A DNA stretch of 64,000 nt, taken from NCBI RefSeq assembly GCF_907164915.1, contig NC_061862.1, positions 30,820,628 through 30,884,627 on the forward strand. The letters run 5' to 3'. Origin of the DNA: Impatiens glandulifera (Eukaryota > Streptophyta > Magnoliopsida > Ericales > Balsaminaceae). Made by a program: the position numbers and the translations under genes. Below the pieces are notes generated by a model that had not been told where the DNA came from, ran no database searches, and saw nothing but the letters and a program-made list of their open reading frames with translations. Numbering within the stretch: position 1 is the first letter of the stretch; each line of letters starts with the position of its first letter. This document shows, in pieces, positions 46,131-57,838 of this stretch.

Positions 46131-46830
46131 TTAGCTTGTGGGGGGAGGAGGTGGTTGTTGCCTCATATACAATTCGATTCTCTCCATTCTTGCGTTCATC
46201 TCTAACTTCTCCCTCTCCATTCTTGTCACAATTTCTTCCTTTTCCGCTTGCATTTCTTCCATTCTGCGCCTTCTTTCTTCATCTCTCTTCTCCAGTTCCT
46301 CTAGCTTGAGCTTCATTATTTGATTCTCTTCTAACAATCGCTCATTGTTTCGCTGTGAACTGTTTCCACTTCGACGATCCTCACGAAAGTGTGTGGGCCG
46401 GACGCCTGATCCCATTCCGAACACTATCCCATGTTTTTGTTGTCCGAACACCCTCTCCGTTAATTCAAAATCCGATATTCCCGGTTCGTTACTAACAACC
46501 TCCTCCATCTCAACCTGCACAATTCAAATAAAATATCATTTCTATAATAAAAAACTAGGCATATTCAATTCACTTACAATTTTCTCTTGCACGTGTTCGT
46601 TCGGGACGGGTGTTGGGTTTTCTTTTGTCGGTTTTGGGGTACGGGTCCTCTTGAATACTTCAATTACAGACGGTGTCCGTCCCATTTCAATCGCATGTTG
46701 AAATAAATGATTTATATAATTAATAACAATCTTTAGATTAAGTTATTACAAATAATGTACTTACCAACTCGTCTTCAATTTGTGCAAACGGTCTACTTCC
46801 CGTTCGCACTCGTCTTTAATGTTTAAATAA
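46131..46830 (-). pseudogene. Ptta/En-Spm-type CACTA protein, spliced, C-terminal exons
   Basis: Three exons are readable on minus. Exon A (about 46830-46765) reads RRVRTGSRPFAQIEDEL before a GTAAGT donor. Exon B (about 46702-46578) reads HAIEMGRTPSVIEVFKRTRTP and ends at a GTAAGT donor. Exon C (46514-46131, after TTGTGCAG) reads VEMEEVVSNEPGISDFELTERVFGQQKHG, then GMGSGVRPTHF, a Glu/Arg/Met-rich coiled coil and a proline tail. The exon B-C junction is in phase. This matches the second, DNA-binding gene of plant CACTA elements. The acceptor of exon B reads TTCAAC where TTCAG would be expected, so splicing may be broken. Upstream exons are not recognised. Confidence 0.72.
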
Positions 46831-46927
46831 TAAAAGGTAAATTGAATTGAGAATGCCAAAACTTTGTAAATGTACAGGTTGAGACTACTGGTCAATTAGT
46901 TTATTTACATTTTAAAGGGTGGAGAAG

Positions 46928-46970
<43 letters not shown>

Positions 46971-48689
46971 TATAAAAAAAGAAAATAATTTAAATACACT
47001 AAACATAAATATAACGTAAGAGAAAATAAATTAAAATTAAAAAACATAAAATCACAACAAAAGTGTCACCTAACAAATTGCAGAGCACCTATATTCTCAA
47101 GAAAGGTTATAGGCTCTTCAATCGATCTCACCTATTTTTTTATAACCAATCTAAAAAACGTTACATATAATAATGATATTATAATAATTAGAATTATACA
47201 ACTATATATATAGTCATTGAATAACTAGATACTTCATCTATATAATTACCCAAAAATTAAGATATATATGTCATATTAGTCCCCTTAATTATAAGGTTTT
47301 TATCACTGGGTGATTCTCAATTATACCTACAATAAATTTGAAGAGACATTTGATTCAAATAAAAAAATAAGAATAGATATAATTGATAGATGAACAGAAT
47401 TTAGTTAAAATTATATAATTATATATTCTCATTTATAATGTTTGAATTTATTAAAGAAAAATTGTTACTATTTTTCTTTAATTAAAACTAATATTAATAT
47501 CAGAATATCATTTTTATACTAATTTTTATTTAATTAAAAATATAAAATATTATTACTTTTCACATCATATTTTTTATAAAATATACTAAACATTTAAGAA
47601 TGTTATAATTTAATCAAATATAAACACATAATATCTAATCATACAAATTATATTTTTCAAAAAAAAAAATATTTACAACAAAAAGAGTTTGATGACTCAT
47701 TTATTTTTTAAATTATAAATAAAATATTATCAATCAAACATAAATAATATAATGCAAAATCATTAAAATATTATATACTAATAGTAGATAAATACATTTC
47801 TTTATGTTAAATATAATATTTTATTTAATAACATATATTATAACATGTTATACTTTTTTAATAACAAATTTTATTAAATATTTAATTTTTTAAATATTTT
47901 TTCTTTTATTTTCAAGTTATTATATTTTATATTTTAATTAATTTATTATAATTTTATTATTAATATAATATTAAAATTAATTATATAAAATGACTATTAA
48001 ATATTGTAATTATTAATAAAAAAAATATTTTATTAATATGTTATATTTTAAATAATTCATTGATATTATTTAAATAATTGATTTTTTTAAATAAATAAAC
48101 TAATTTATTTTTTTATTTTAATTATAAAAGAATGAGTAATATGATTATAAAAATATATATATTATATATATATATATATTATAATTTTAATTATAATTAA
48201 GAGGTGAAAGTGAATATTATGAGAGTTAAAATGTATGTTATGAAAGAGAAAATATATTCCATTCCTCCTAATTTAGAGAAAAATAAATGATTCTGTAGTA
48301 TCTAGTAATCAAATTAATATGGTAAAATCAAACTAATTAACCAAACTCATATGATTTAAGGGATAAAATATATGACCCTTAGGATTATTTTCACTATTTT
48401 CATTTATGCATATTTACTCTATCTTTATGTTTTATATTCAAACTTTTTTTATTTTTTTGGTTTTAGAAAAGTGAACACCTGTTGGGCCATCTCATTATTT
48501 TATAACAACTAATTGGAGAATATTCAGAATCATAATATATATAATTTTGAAATTTTTTTTTAATATTGTGAAAGATATTGAATGTTTTCTTTCTCTCATT
48601 TGACTCTTGATATTTTTTCTCCTCAATCTGCCTCTTGTCTGAAATCTTAACTTTTTTATAAGGTTACATCTTAGGGCGTAATAAATTGG
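46831..48689. other. AT-rich, probably CACTA interior or filler
   Basis: (TA)n at about 46931-46963 and 48160-48179. No coding motif. Confidence 0.35.
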
Positions 48690-49265
48690 TGTTCAACGAT
48701 CATGGCGGAAATACGGAACCAGACGGACAATGACTTCTTAAGAGCATCCTTGACGTCAATTAAACAATCACTAAAAGAACAAAGAAAGTGGGTGAAAAAC
48801 AAGGTGAACTCACTTGAACAGAAGTTTGAAAATGTTTTTGTAAAAGAGAGCCCATAACAACTAGTAGATTCGGCGGAATCCTCCCGCTCTACACCACATA
48901 GAGAAATGTCGATCAATCTCCCAAATCAATCAAGCAACTACGAGGATTTTTGGATTTAATGGGATACTATAGAAGCTTCATAAAGGGGTATGGATTAATT
49001 GATAAGACTTTAACTGACGTGTTAGAAAAAGGAAAGTTCGAGTGGAAGTTGGAAGCACGTATTGCATTCATGGAATTGAAGAAAGGCATGATGACACCTT
49101 ATGTTCTAGTTTGCGAAAGTTTAAGCAACCATTTGGGGTGGAAACTAATGTGAGCAGCATTAGAATCAGGGCAATACTGATACAAGGGAACAAACCGATC
49201 GCATTTAAATTTGGTATTTGTACTATATTATCTATACCCGTTAAAACGGTCTCAACTTTATAAAA
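48690..49265 (+). pseudogene. Ty3/gypsy remnant: gag start joined to RT/RNase H
   Basis: From ATG 48702 a gag-like opening (MAEIRNQTDNDFL.., then a Lys/Glu helix) runs to a stop near 48857. From about 48920, in another frame, SPKSIKQLRGFLDLMGYYRSFIKGYGLIDKTL and KFEWKLEARIAFMELKKGM are diagnostic for the connection region after the gypsy RT. A decayed RNase H start follows (ESGQ.., NKPIAFKF). TTGGTGTTCAACGATC before the ATG may be a primer-site relic. The bulk of gag, protease and the catalytic RT is deleted, so this is a short internally deleted copy. Confidence 0.68.
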
Positions 49266-49599
49266 TCTTGAATTTAAAAAAAAAATAGTTTTATTATGTT
49301 TTGTTTAACTCATTATTCTTCAGGTCCTAAACATGCATAGGTTTTTTTCTTTCATTATAAAATAATATTTAAATACTGGTACATACGATTGGTGTTGATG
49401 ATTATTTACAAAAGTACTTGAAAAACATTAGTTTAAGGCATTAGAATTTAAAAATAAATCCATATAGGTACTTATCAAAATATTTTTTGCAAAAATATTC
49501 TTAAATTATTTTAATTTGTTTTTCATATTTTCATATTTTTTAAAATGGTTAGGGGATTTTAGTTTTAAAAAATAATTAAAATTCCAACCAAACGAACCC
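49266..49599. other. AT-rich filler
   Basis: Nothing recognised. Confidence 0.35.
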
Positions 49600-50035
49600 T
49601 AAGATTGGTCCTCTTGGTGGAGGGTGTTGATCCCTCGATCATAGGCTAAAATTCCTTGGTCTTGCGTGTCGGACTCTTGGTCGAGTGCAAGAGATCCTCG
49701 GTCGAGGCTAAGACCTCTTAGTCAAATGCGAGGATCTCTCGGTTGAGGTGCGGAGAGGTCTCGGTCGGGGGTAGAAATCCTTGGTCGGGTGTAAGGAAAT
49801 ACTCGGTCGAGACTAAGATCTCTAGGTCGGATATAGATAGCTCTCAGTTGAGGTACGGGAGTTCTTAGTAGGGGCTAGAAATCCACTGTCGAAAACTATG
49901 TCGGGCTTGTATTCTCGGTCAAAAATCAAGACTAGACTAAAAATCCATCGATCGGGTGCGAGGTTTCTCAGTCAGGTGTAAGGGAGGGTTCTATTTTCTC
50001 GGTTAGAAATCGAACCCACGGTCAGACATCAAGAA
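49600..50035. repeat. Degenerate minisatellite of about 21 bp, GGTCGRGG-based
   Basis: About a dozen and a half imperfect units of 20-22 bp such as GGTCGAGGCTAAGACCTCTTA and GGTTGAGGTGCGGAGAGG, each opening with GGTCG or a variant and ending in CTC. Units lengthen and decay towards 50030. It is clearly GC-richer than its surroundings. Confidence 0.72.
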
Positions 50036-51506
50036 CATCAAATTGCAGGTTTGATGATTTTGACTAGGGCATTTATCTTTCGATCCAAAGACATGGGAAG
50101 CTTCGTCTAGTCTTAGTGATCATTTATAACATCATCCGCTGCATCATTCAATCGGGATGACGTCTCATTCGTATCAAAGATTTCATGAAAAAATTAAGAT
50201 TCTAGTTCTTAGGGTTTAATGAAATGTATGGAGCTAGCAAATAATTTCTTTATACCTCATAGGATTAAATGAAACTAAAACATGAAAACTGATTGTTCAT
50301 TTTAACCAATTCAAGAACTGAATTTTTTATTTTTATAAAAATTTAGTTTTTATTAAACATGATCGAGATTGCTTGGAATTGGTTTGGATACACTCTTAAC
50401 ATCCTTATAAATGTATTGACAAGATTTTTGGGTCATTGAACAATAACAAGATTTTATAAATATTCTAAATCAAATTTGGGTACTTTTGATTTAGATTGAT
50501 ATATTCATATTAGTTTCGATAGAAAGTTTGTAAATAATCACATAATCATTTTTTCAATCAAGAAATTGAACACACAAACAGTATATAAAAAAGGTTGAAC
50601 TGAAATATAAAAATTTCAATTTGAATTCATAAATTGAACTACAACATGATTGGAAGTTTACTGTGAGTTGGAGAACACTCCTAAACTCTTTTAGCAGCTT
50701 CGTGATTACTCATAGTCAAACCTTAGAGTCTTGTACAATGTTTTGAAATTTTCAAAAAAAACTTGAAAAATTTTAATGGAGGATTTTGTATGGAATGGAT
50801 TGAGAGCTTGAGATTCTGATCCTTCCCTACGATTTGTCAAGAGGGAACTATTAATAGTCCTCTTAGGTCGGTTGATCGATCAAGTGGATCGAATTTCAGA
50901 CAAAATCTCATTAATGACTTTTATCTACTCTTCATCAAACTTGATCGTCCAGGCGATGATGAAGCCTATGATTGTAGATGATATGATCACCATGTTAGGG
51001 TGATCATTTCAGCTTTCAAATCAGCCGATTTGGTTGAGTATCGGACGAGTTCCACTTCTGAAAAATCAAAAGTTTTAGTTGATGATCATTGTTGTTCGTC
51101 GCAAGAAAGGAGACAAACCATAGAAGAAACGATGTTATTTCGGGCTGAAATGTGAATGTTAGGGCATTTCGTCCGCTTTCCGCCATCATTATGTTGTGTA
51201 CGGGTGTTTCGTCAGCGTTTAGGCTAACGGTGCTGAGGCGCACGCGTTAGTTGTCCTACTACTTCTTGAACGCGTGTTTCTTCTGTTGCAGCGGATGACG
51301 CGGCTAGGTGTTGGGCATTGGATGATATTCCAGCGCTCATACAATGACGGTAAGATCTGCTGTATTGAATTCTTTCGATTTCGGCTGCAACAAATTATGC
51401 ATCTTTCTCAGCCTTTAGAGCTTGTTTGAAATTAATTTTTCTTTCATCCATTTGACCTTGTTTTCAACTTACAAAATATTTTAAATAAATTTAATAATTA
51501 TTTTAC

Positions 51507-51545
<39 letters not shown>

Positions 51546-52504
51546 TTATATATATTTTAGGGTTTTATGAATAATAAATTTGGGATAAAATGGATATAAC
51601 ATTTATCCTAAATTATTTATTCAAATTTATTTTTATCCCTTAAAATTAATTTGAGATATATGTATACATCATTTTTCTCAAATTATTTTATATATTTTTC
51701 TTGGCCTTTATTTTAATTCATTGGTATTTAATTATTACAATAATTATTCTAATTAATTATTTAATCATGTTTTGACATTAATTTTAATTATCTTAAATTT
51801 ATTTATTCAAAATAATTAATTTTAAAATTTATAAATTGGGTAATTAAAATTTTTATGTTTAAAGATATAAACTTAATTTAGCCTATATCATTCGTTTATT
51901 TAATTATTTGTATATTTATGGCTTTTTGTTTAAAATTTGTCCGGTTTTTAATTATTATTGAATATAATGGATATAACATTATTTTCAAAATAATTATTTA
52001 TTTGCAATCCATATCATGAGTCCGTTTAGGAATCTTTAGAAAACATTTTGATGGATAGAAATTATTTAAAAAATTTATAAATAGAAAGAGTTAAAAAATA
52101 ATCTTTATAGTAATAATTTCACAACCAATAATGTTTCTCCAAAAAAAATGAGCTTCTATAATATATATTAGACAACTTAAGCTTCTCCAAACAAAAATCA
52201 TAAGAACACAATTTAGAAGATAATACAATAATTTTGTAAGAGTAAGACGAAATAGTTTTTTGTTTATCTATTTAATCGTAAAATTGTAACTAAATAAGGC
52301 AATATCTTAATTTTTGTTAATTATTTAACACAATGTATTGCCTATAAGAAATATAAGAAATAGGATGATATTGAATTAAGATAAACTTGTATTAGTGAAT
52401 GAGAAATCAATTAGTACATGCAAAATATAAATAAACGAAAAAGATGAAAAATATATAGTTATACATGCGCAAATTCAATCCATGCTAACGAACTCTAGAG
52501 GTGT
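50036..52504. other. Unassigned region; GC-richer patch 50930-51420
   Basis: No domain recognised. 50930-51420 is less AT-rich and contains a 75-codon minus ORF (51016-51243) of unknown nature. It may be the LTR or UTR part of the retroelement represented by 48690-50035. (TA)n at about 51511-51542. Confidence 0.3.
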
Positions 52505-52700
52505 TTAATATTTGGTCTGGCTGAATATCCGACCGAATTCGAATTCACCGAATTCGAATAAATCAAATTTAAATTTCATTTTCGGTTTTCGGTTTTCGAA
52601 TTGGGTTTCAATTTGGGTTTCAACTCAAAAACCAAACCGAAAACCGAATTTATTTTTTATTATTTATTCTTCCAAACTTAACTTAAGAAATTAAAGTACA
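52505..52700. repeat. hAT-MITE-like tip, CCGAATTCGAATTC-rich
   Basis: GAGGTGTTTAATATTTGG at about 52499, then CCGAATTCGAATTCACC, CGGTTTTCGGTTTTCG and AACCGAAAACCG, a motif set typical of one half of a plant hAT-like MITE. No matching right end was found; the solo LTR begins 55 bp downstream. Confidence 0.35.
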
Positions 52701-52754
52701 AAATAATCAAATTAAAATATTTTGAATTCAAGATTTAATAATAAAAGAAAAAAG

Positions 52755-55032
52755 TGTTGGGTCAAATTATTTTGACTAAGGGTTGAAATAATTTAACCAC
52801 TGATATTTTGATGATGAAATAACTTATGAGTTTTGATACAGGTGTATTGAGACAATATGTTATAAGACTTGAATCTAATGAGGGTCATTAGACCGATTTT
52901 GATTTTCATTTGCATAGAATTCGACGTACAATCTAACTCATCGGAGTTAGACGTGTAGTTTAATAGACGTGTAAAGAATTAAACGGATGGTCTAATGAAT
53001 ACACGGAATTAGACGCAAGTCTAATAGAATTAGACGTACAGTCTAACTCATCGGAGTTAGACGTGTAGTCTAATAGACGTGTAAAGAATTAGACGGATGG
53101 TCTAATTAATACACAGAATTAGACGCAAGTCTAATAGAATTAGACGTACAGTCTAACTCATCGGAGTTAGACGTGTAAAGAGTTAGACGGATGGTCTAAT
53201 GAATACACGGAATTAGACGCAAGTCTAATAGAATTAGACCTACAGTTTAACTCATCGGAATTAGACGTGTAGTCTAATATATTTGTAATTAGACGGGTAG
53301 TCTAATTGATATTCGGAATTAGACGTACAGTCTAACTCATCGGAGTTAGATGTGTAGTCTAATAGACCTATTAAGAATTAGACGGATAGTCTAATTAGTG
53401 AAAGTTAGACGTGCGTCTAACTCCTTCAGACAAGTCTGAGGTAGAACCGGAATTAGACGTGTCAGTCTAACTCAGTGGAGTTAGACGTTCCAATCTAATG
53501 GTTATTGAATAATTAGACGTGTGGTCTAATTAGTGAAAGTTAGATGTGCGTCTAACTCCTTCAGACAAGTCTGAGATAGAACCGGAATTAGACGTGTCAG
53601 TCTAACTCAGTGGAGTTAGACGTTCCAGTCTAATGGTTATTGAATAATTAGACGTGTGGTCTAATTAGTGAAAGTTAGACGTGCGTCTAACTCCTTCAGA
53701 CAAGTCTAAGGTAGAACCGGAATTAGACGTGTCAGTCTAACTTAGTGGAGTTAGACGTGTCAGTCTAATGGTTATTGAATAATTAGACGTGTGGTCTAAT
53801 TAGTGAAAGTTAGACGTGCGTCTAACTCCTTCAGACAAGTCTGAGGTAGAACCGGAATTAGACGTGCCAGTCTAATGGTTATTGAATAATTAGACGTGTG
53901 GTCTAATAAGTGAAAGTTAGACGTGCGTTTAACTCCTTCAGACAAGTCTGAGGTAAAACCGGAATTAGACGTGCCAGTCTAACTCAGTGGAGTTAGACGT
54001 GTCAGTTTAATGGTTATTGAATAATTAGACGCGAGACTAATTCTATTAAACCAGGCGGTCCAATAGACGTTTTTCTATTAGAAGGAGATGACTCATTTCA
54101 TTAGACTGATTTTCACAAACCGTTTATATGAAATACGTCTAATGCTCAGTTTAAGCAGTACGCTTGAATCTAGCATTTATCCTACCCACGTGCTATGTTG
54201 TACCCTACTTCTGCTCCACTTTCTAGTGCAGATTAGTACAACAGCTATATGCATCCAATCAAGGAATGTCACGTAAGAGAATTTTCCTCACATTACCCGT
54301 TTTACAGGTACATCCCAGATGGAATATTCGGCGCACTACCAGTTCTGTACGGCCACGATCCTTGCGCTTAGAACCTGCTGTGTACAATGGAGGCTTTCCA
54401 ATGGAAGAGTGACACATATTATTCTTAAAGATTCGACCGTTAGCTCCTGCTCAGTATTTAATCAATCCTAAGGACAACGGACGAAGCACCTAATCTTACG
54501 AGTGACTTTGCCTTACACAACGAACAAGCAATCTGATTTTGCAGAGAGAGAAACTACTCAATCATCTTGCTTACTGAAATCATTCTGTGAAGCTTCTTTC
54601 TGATTGTACTGTGTGTGAATCGAGAGAGAAAGCTAGAATCAAAGCACCTTTAGCTGAGTGATATTCTTCATCTTGTAATTGAACAGAAAGTGTTATGTTC
54701 AATAGTGAGCTAAGTGTGTGTAAACTGTATTTGATTCTAATCATCTTATAGTGAATCCTTCCGGTGGTTGGAAGAAGGGGTGACGTAGGAGAGTTTTCCG
54801 AACATGCATAAACAAACTGTTGTGTTCTTCATTTCTGTCATCTTTTCATATTTCATCTTGTGCTTCAAACCCAAGTAAACAATTCCGCCTTGAATCTGTT
54901 TCAAGTGTTTACACAAGTTTGCGTAGAATAGAAAACGAATTAAATTCCTAACAGGATTTCTTTCAAACCGTTTTTCATAAGCCTTCATCCTTAGCCATAC
55001 CCCCGTCTCTATCGATAAAGTCGATCCTATCA
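52755..55032 (+). mobile_element. Solo LTR of a copia element, 2278 bp, 5-bp TSD
   Basis: Starts TGTTGGGTC and ends CCTATCA, with AAAAG directly on both sides (52750-52754 and 55033-55037). This is a perfect 5-bp target duplication around one LTR with no internal region. Near its 3' end it has GGAAGAAGGGGTGACGTAGG (54770-54789), the same motif as in the copia LTRs at 29316-33250. The first half is a TTAGAC minisatellite. It formed by recombination between the LTRs of a complete insertion. Confidence 0.85.
52915..54075. repeat. TTAGAC / GTCTAA palindromic minisatellite with higher-order units
   Basis: Built from TTAGACG(T)-N-GTCTAA modules, i.e. short inverted repeats. To the left a higher-order unit of about 94-110 bp (AGACGCAAGTCTAATAG at 53011, 53121, about 53215). 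To the right one of 135 bp (GTGGTCTAATTAGTGAAAG at 53521, 53656, 53791; the last step, to 53898, is 107 bp). Lies entirely inside the solo LTR. Confidence 0.88.
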
Positions 55033-55045
55033 AAAAGAAACAAAA

Positions 55046-55103
55046 GCACCAGTGGTCTAATGGTAAAATAGTACACTACCACGGTACGTTCAATTCTCAA
55101 TGA
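55046..55103 (+). pseudogene. tRNA-Gly(GCC) pseudogene
   Basis: The first 42 bases, beginning GCACCAGTGGTCTAATGG, match the 5' part of plant tRNA-Gly(GCC) except at about four positions, compared from memory. The anticodon GCC appears as ACC. After GGTAC about eight bases of the variable/T-arm side are missing, then GTTCAATTC, the B box, follows; the acceptor 3' strand is lost. It starts nine bases after the solo LTR's target duplication and is not expected to give a functional tRNA. Confidence 0.65.
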
Positions 55104-55162
55104 TTATACTTTCTTCTTTTTTATATATTTTTTATATTAACATTAATTATTAATTATTTTAA

Positions 55163-55276
55163 AATTGTTTGATCTCAATGATTATACTTTCAACAATAAA
55201 AAAATTTTAACACAAAAATTGTTTGATCTCAATGATTATACTTTCAACAATAAAAAAATTTTAACACAAAAATAAA
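55163..55276. repeat. 54-bp tandem duplication
   Basis: Two exact or nearly exact units starting AATTGTTTGATCTCAATG (55163, 55217). The CTCAATGATTATACTTTC part also follows the tRNA-Gly pseudogene at about 55096, a third copy of that piece. Confidence 0.8.
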
Positions 55277-55814
55277 TTAATTAATATTTAGATAAAAATA
55301 GCAATTCATTCATTAAAACACCACAATAGTAATAATCAAATATTAGACAAAACAATGTTACTTACTATTACTATAAGTTATGAAAAAAAATTAAATAAAA
55401 AATTATTAATTTTATTTTTTTTCATATTAAATTAAATAAGAAATTTTTTTAAAAAATATTATAGTAAAACATAAAATTCATAAATAAGTTGTTAAAATTT
55501 TAAAAATAAGAATTTAAGATTTATAAGAAATAAAAACTAGTAAAAAAAATATAAATGAAAAAAAAATTAATATAAAAAAAATTAAGAATGAAATAAATTA
55601 TCTGGTTTAATTAATATAAAAAATGAGAGAGAAAATATATTAATATTTAATTAATAAATATATAAATTTAAAAATAAAAATTAACTATGGTTACTAAAAG
55701 AGGCTAAATGAGCCAATTTTTGATAGTACGTATGTTTAAATAACCTTAAAAAATGTGATCACAAATGATTAAACACATAGCACTTAAACACACTTAATTA
55801 TTTAACTAAGTGCA
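55277..55814. other. AT-rich filler
   Basis: Nothing recognised. Confidence 0.35.
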
Positions 55815-56460
55815 GAATTTGTCTCCTAACAGACTCGAACTCAGGACCTCTCAAAGAGGTTGAAGATATTCAACTCTTGTCGTCGCTAGGCTAGAAGAGT
55901 GGATAAAAATCTGACAAGTTTTGCGCCTATTTAAATTGTTAAAGTGTGTCTGCAGGTTATGTGTATAACCAACCCCCTTATGACCACATTTTCCTCCCCT
56001 CTTATAGTCTAGCGGCAATAAAAGGTGGATATCCACCGCCTCCTTGAAAGGTCATGGGTTTGAGCCCGTCAGGTAGCAAGTTTGCATCTAGTTAAATGAC
56101 TAAGTGTGTTTGTGGCTATGTGATTAATCCCTTGTGGCCACATTTTTATCCCTTCTTCTAGCCTAGCAGAAACAAGAAGTGAATATCCCCAACCTCCTTG
56201 AGAAGTCCTGGGTTCGAGTCCGTCAAACGACAAGTTCTACGCCTAGTTAAATATTTAAGTGTGTTTGCGGAATATGTATTTAACCCCCTGTGACCATATT
56301 TTTATCTTCTCTTCTAGCGCAGAGGCAACAAAAGATGGATATCCCCAGCCTCCTTGAGAGGTTTTGGGTTCGAGCCCATAAGGCGGTAAATTTTGCGTCT
56401 AATTAAATGGTTAAGTGTGTTTGTAGGCTATATGTTTAACCTTTTTATGACCACATTTTT
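55815..56460. mobile_element. Cluster of four tRNA-like (SINE-type) Pol III promoter units
   Basis: Three direct units on plus and one inverted unit on minus. Plus A boxes are TAGTCTAGCGG (56005), TAGCCTAGCAG (56159) and TAGCGCAGAGG (56314). Their B boxes are GTTTGAGCC (56057), GTTCGAGTC (56212) and GTTCGAGCC (56368), spaced 52-54 nt from the A boxes. The minus unit has its A box near 55893-55884 and B box at 55840-55832, with the same spacing. Unit period is about 155 bp, and each unit shares tails such as GTTAAATG-TAAGTGTGTTTG and GTGACCACATTTTTAT. The wide A-B spacing fits a tRNA with a long variable arm or an intron. Likely a SINE family multiplied in tandem; whether any unit is transcribed is unknown. 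Confidence 0.72.
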
Positions 56461-57838
56461 GTCATGTACAACATTTTACCTATGCAAAAATTAATGAAAA
56501 GAAAACTAAAAATGAAAAGAAAAAGAAAAATATAGTTGAAATAATTAGAAATAATAATCGACTATATATAATTTCTTGGAAGCTCAAATGTCTACTTAAC
56601 CCATTTGATTTGGGTTTCAATGAATATTCAAGTCGAGTTCATATATACATTAAAAAAATATGCATTTAGCAACTAATATTTGTAACATAAAATAAAAAAT
56701 TTGCAACTAATATTTGTAACATAAAATAAAAAATTTACAAAATAATTGAATTAAAACTCAAAAAATAACTTAAAAAATAAGATAATAAAAAATTTGCAAC
56801 ACAATTTGTAATCTAAACTATTCTAACAAAAAATGTAAAACAAATATTGCTAAAAGAGATGTTTAAATCTCAAATTCATATTATTCTTCGAATAAAGAAT
56901 TATTTTTTTAGAATTTAATCAATACAACTATTAAACAACACTATTTTGAATCAATGTTATAAACTATATCGTTATACATTTAAATATATTTTTGACTTTA
57001 TTTTATTCCAACAATTTTACCAACTCAAAATTTTGCGATAATAATTACAGCGTAACATATAATATAAGTTAAAAATTATGTTGATAAAGTCTAATTAATT
57101 TTTTAAAAAATTTCTTGTCACTTTTCTTTTAAAACAAAATATAATTTATTGATAATATAATATATTTTTACAGTAAAATTATTTCTAAAATTTTTAAATT
57201 ACTAACTTGATTAGAATTTTCAATACTTTTTTTAATTAAAATATTTTTAAAATATTTTTAATTTATTAACTACATACCAATTTTATAAATTGCCAAATAA
57301 GTTGCACACTAATTCACATTTTAGATTTTAGTTTTAAACTAACTCAAAAATGTTTAAAATTACAAAATAAATTGCAAAGTGTTTAACTATGTAAGGTAAA
57401 ATAAAGCATAAATTTTTTAATCAATTTACAATTAATTTAACAACAAAATTATATTATATGTTACAAAACATATTGCACTATTATATATTTATAAGATGTA
57501 ATTATTTGTAATTAATTTTATAACTTAAATTTACAAATTTATAACTTATTTTACAATATAGTAATTAAAACTAAATTGCAAACTTACATATAAATCCAAG
57601 TATATTGTAAAATATGTTGCAAGCTTACACCATGTACAAACTAAAACTATCATTCTCTTCACTTAATGCAATTTAATGTTATTCAAATATTATTTCACTA
57701 AGCAAAAAATCATGTTGTTAATACAATAATTGTCAACCATAATTTGCAGTTATAAATTATTGCAGTTATAAATTGAAATAACATAAAAATTTAAATGTGT
57801 ATTCATAAATTGCAATTAAAACATGTCATTAATTAGAT
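56461..57838. other. AT-rich filler with a 34-bp tandem duplication
   Basis: GCAACTAATATTTGTAACAT starts two adjacent 34-bp units (56669, 56703). No gene. Confidence 0.5.

Larger units (their letters stand above)
45218..46830 (-). mobile_element. CACTA (En/Spm) transposon, left terminus and adjacent gene
   Basis: CACTGGTGAAAAAGGGG at 45218 is a CACTA-type terminus. It is followed at once by a perfect hairpin and an array of palindromic subterminal repeats (to about 45893), then by a spliced Ptta/En-Spm gene on the minus strand. The gene order places this as the 3' end of the element. The other terminus (CCTTTTTCACCAGTG orientation) was not found in the window, so the right boundary given is only that of the recognised gene. 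Confidence 0.75.

Noticed and set aside
52915..54075. Possible CRISPR or centromeric satellite
   Set aside because: The array is bounded by a solo LTR with a perfect TSD and consists of nested TTAGAC palindromes, so it is an LTR-internal minisatellite.
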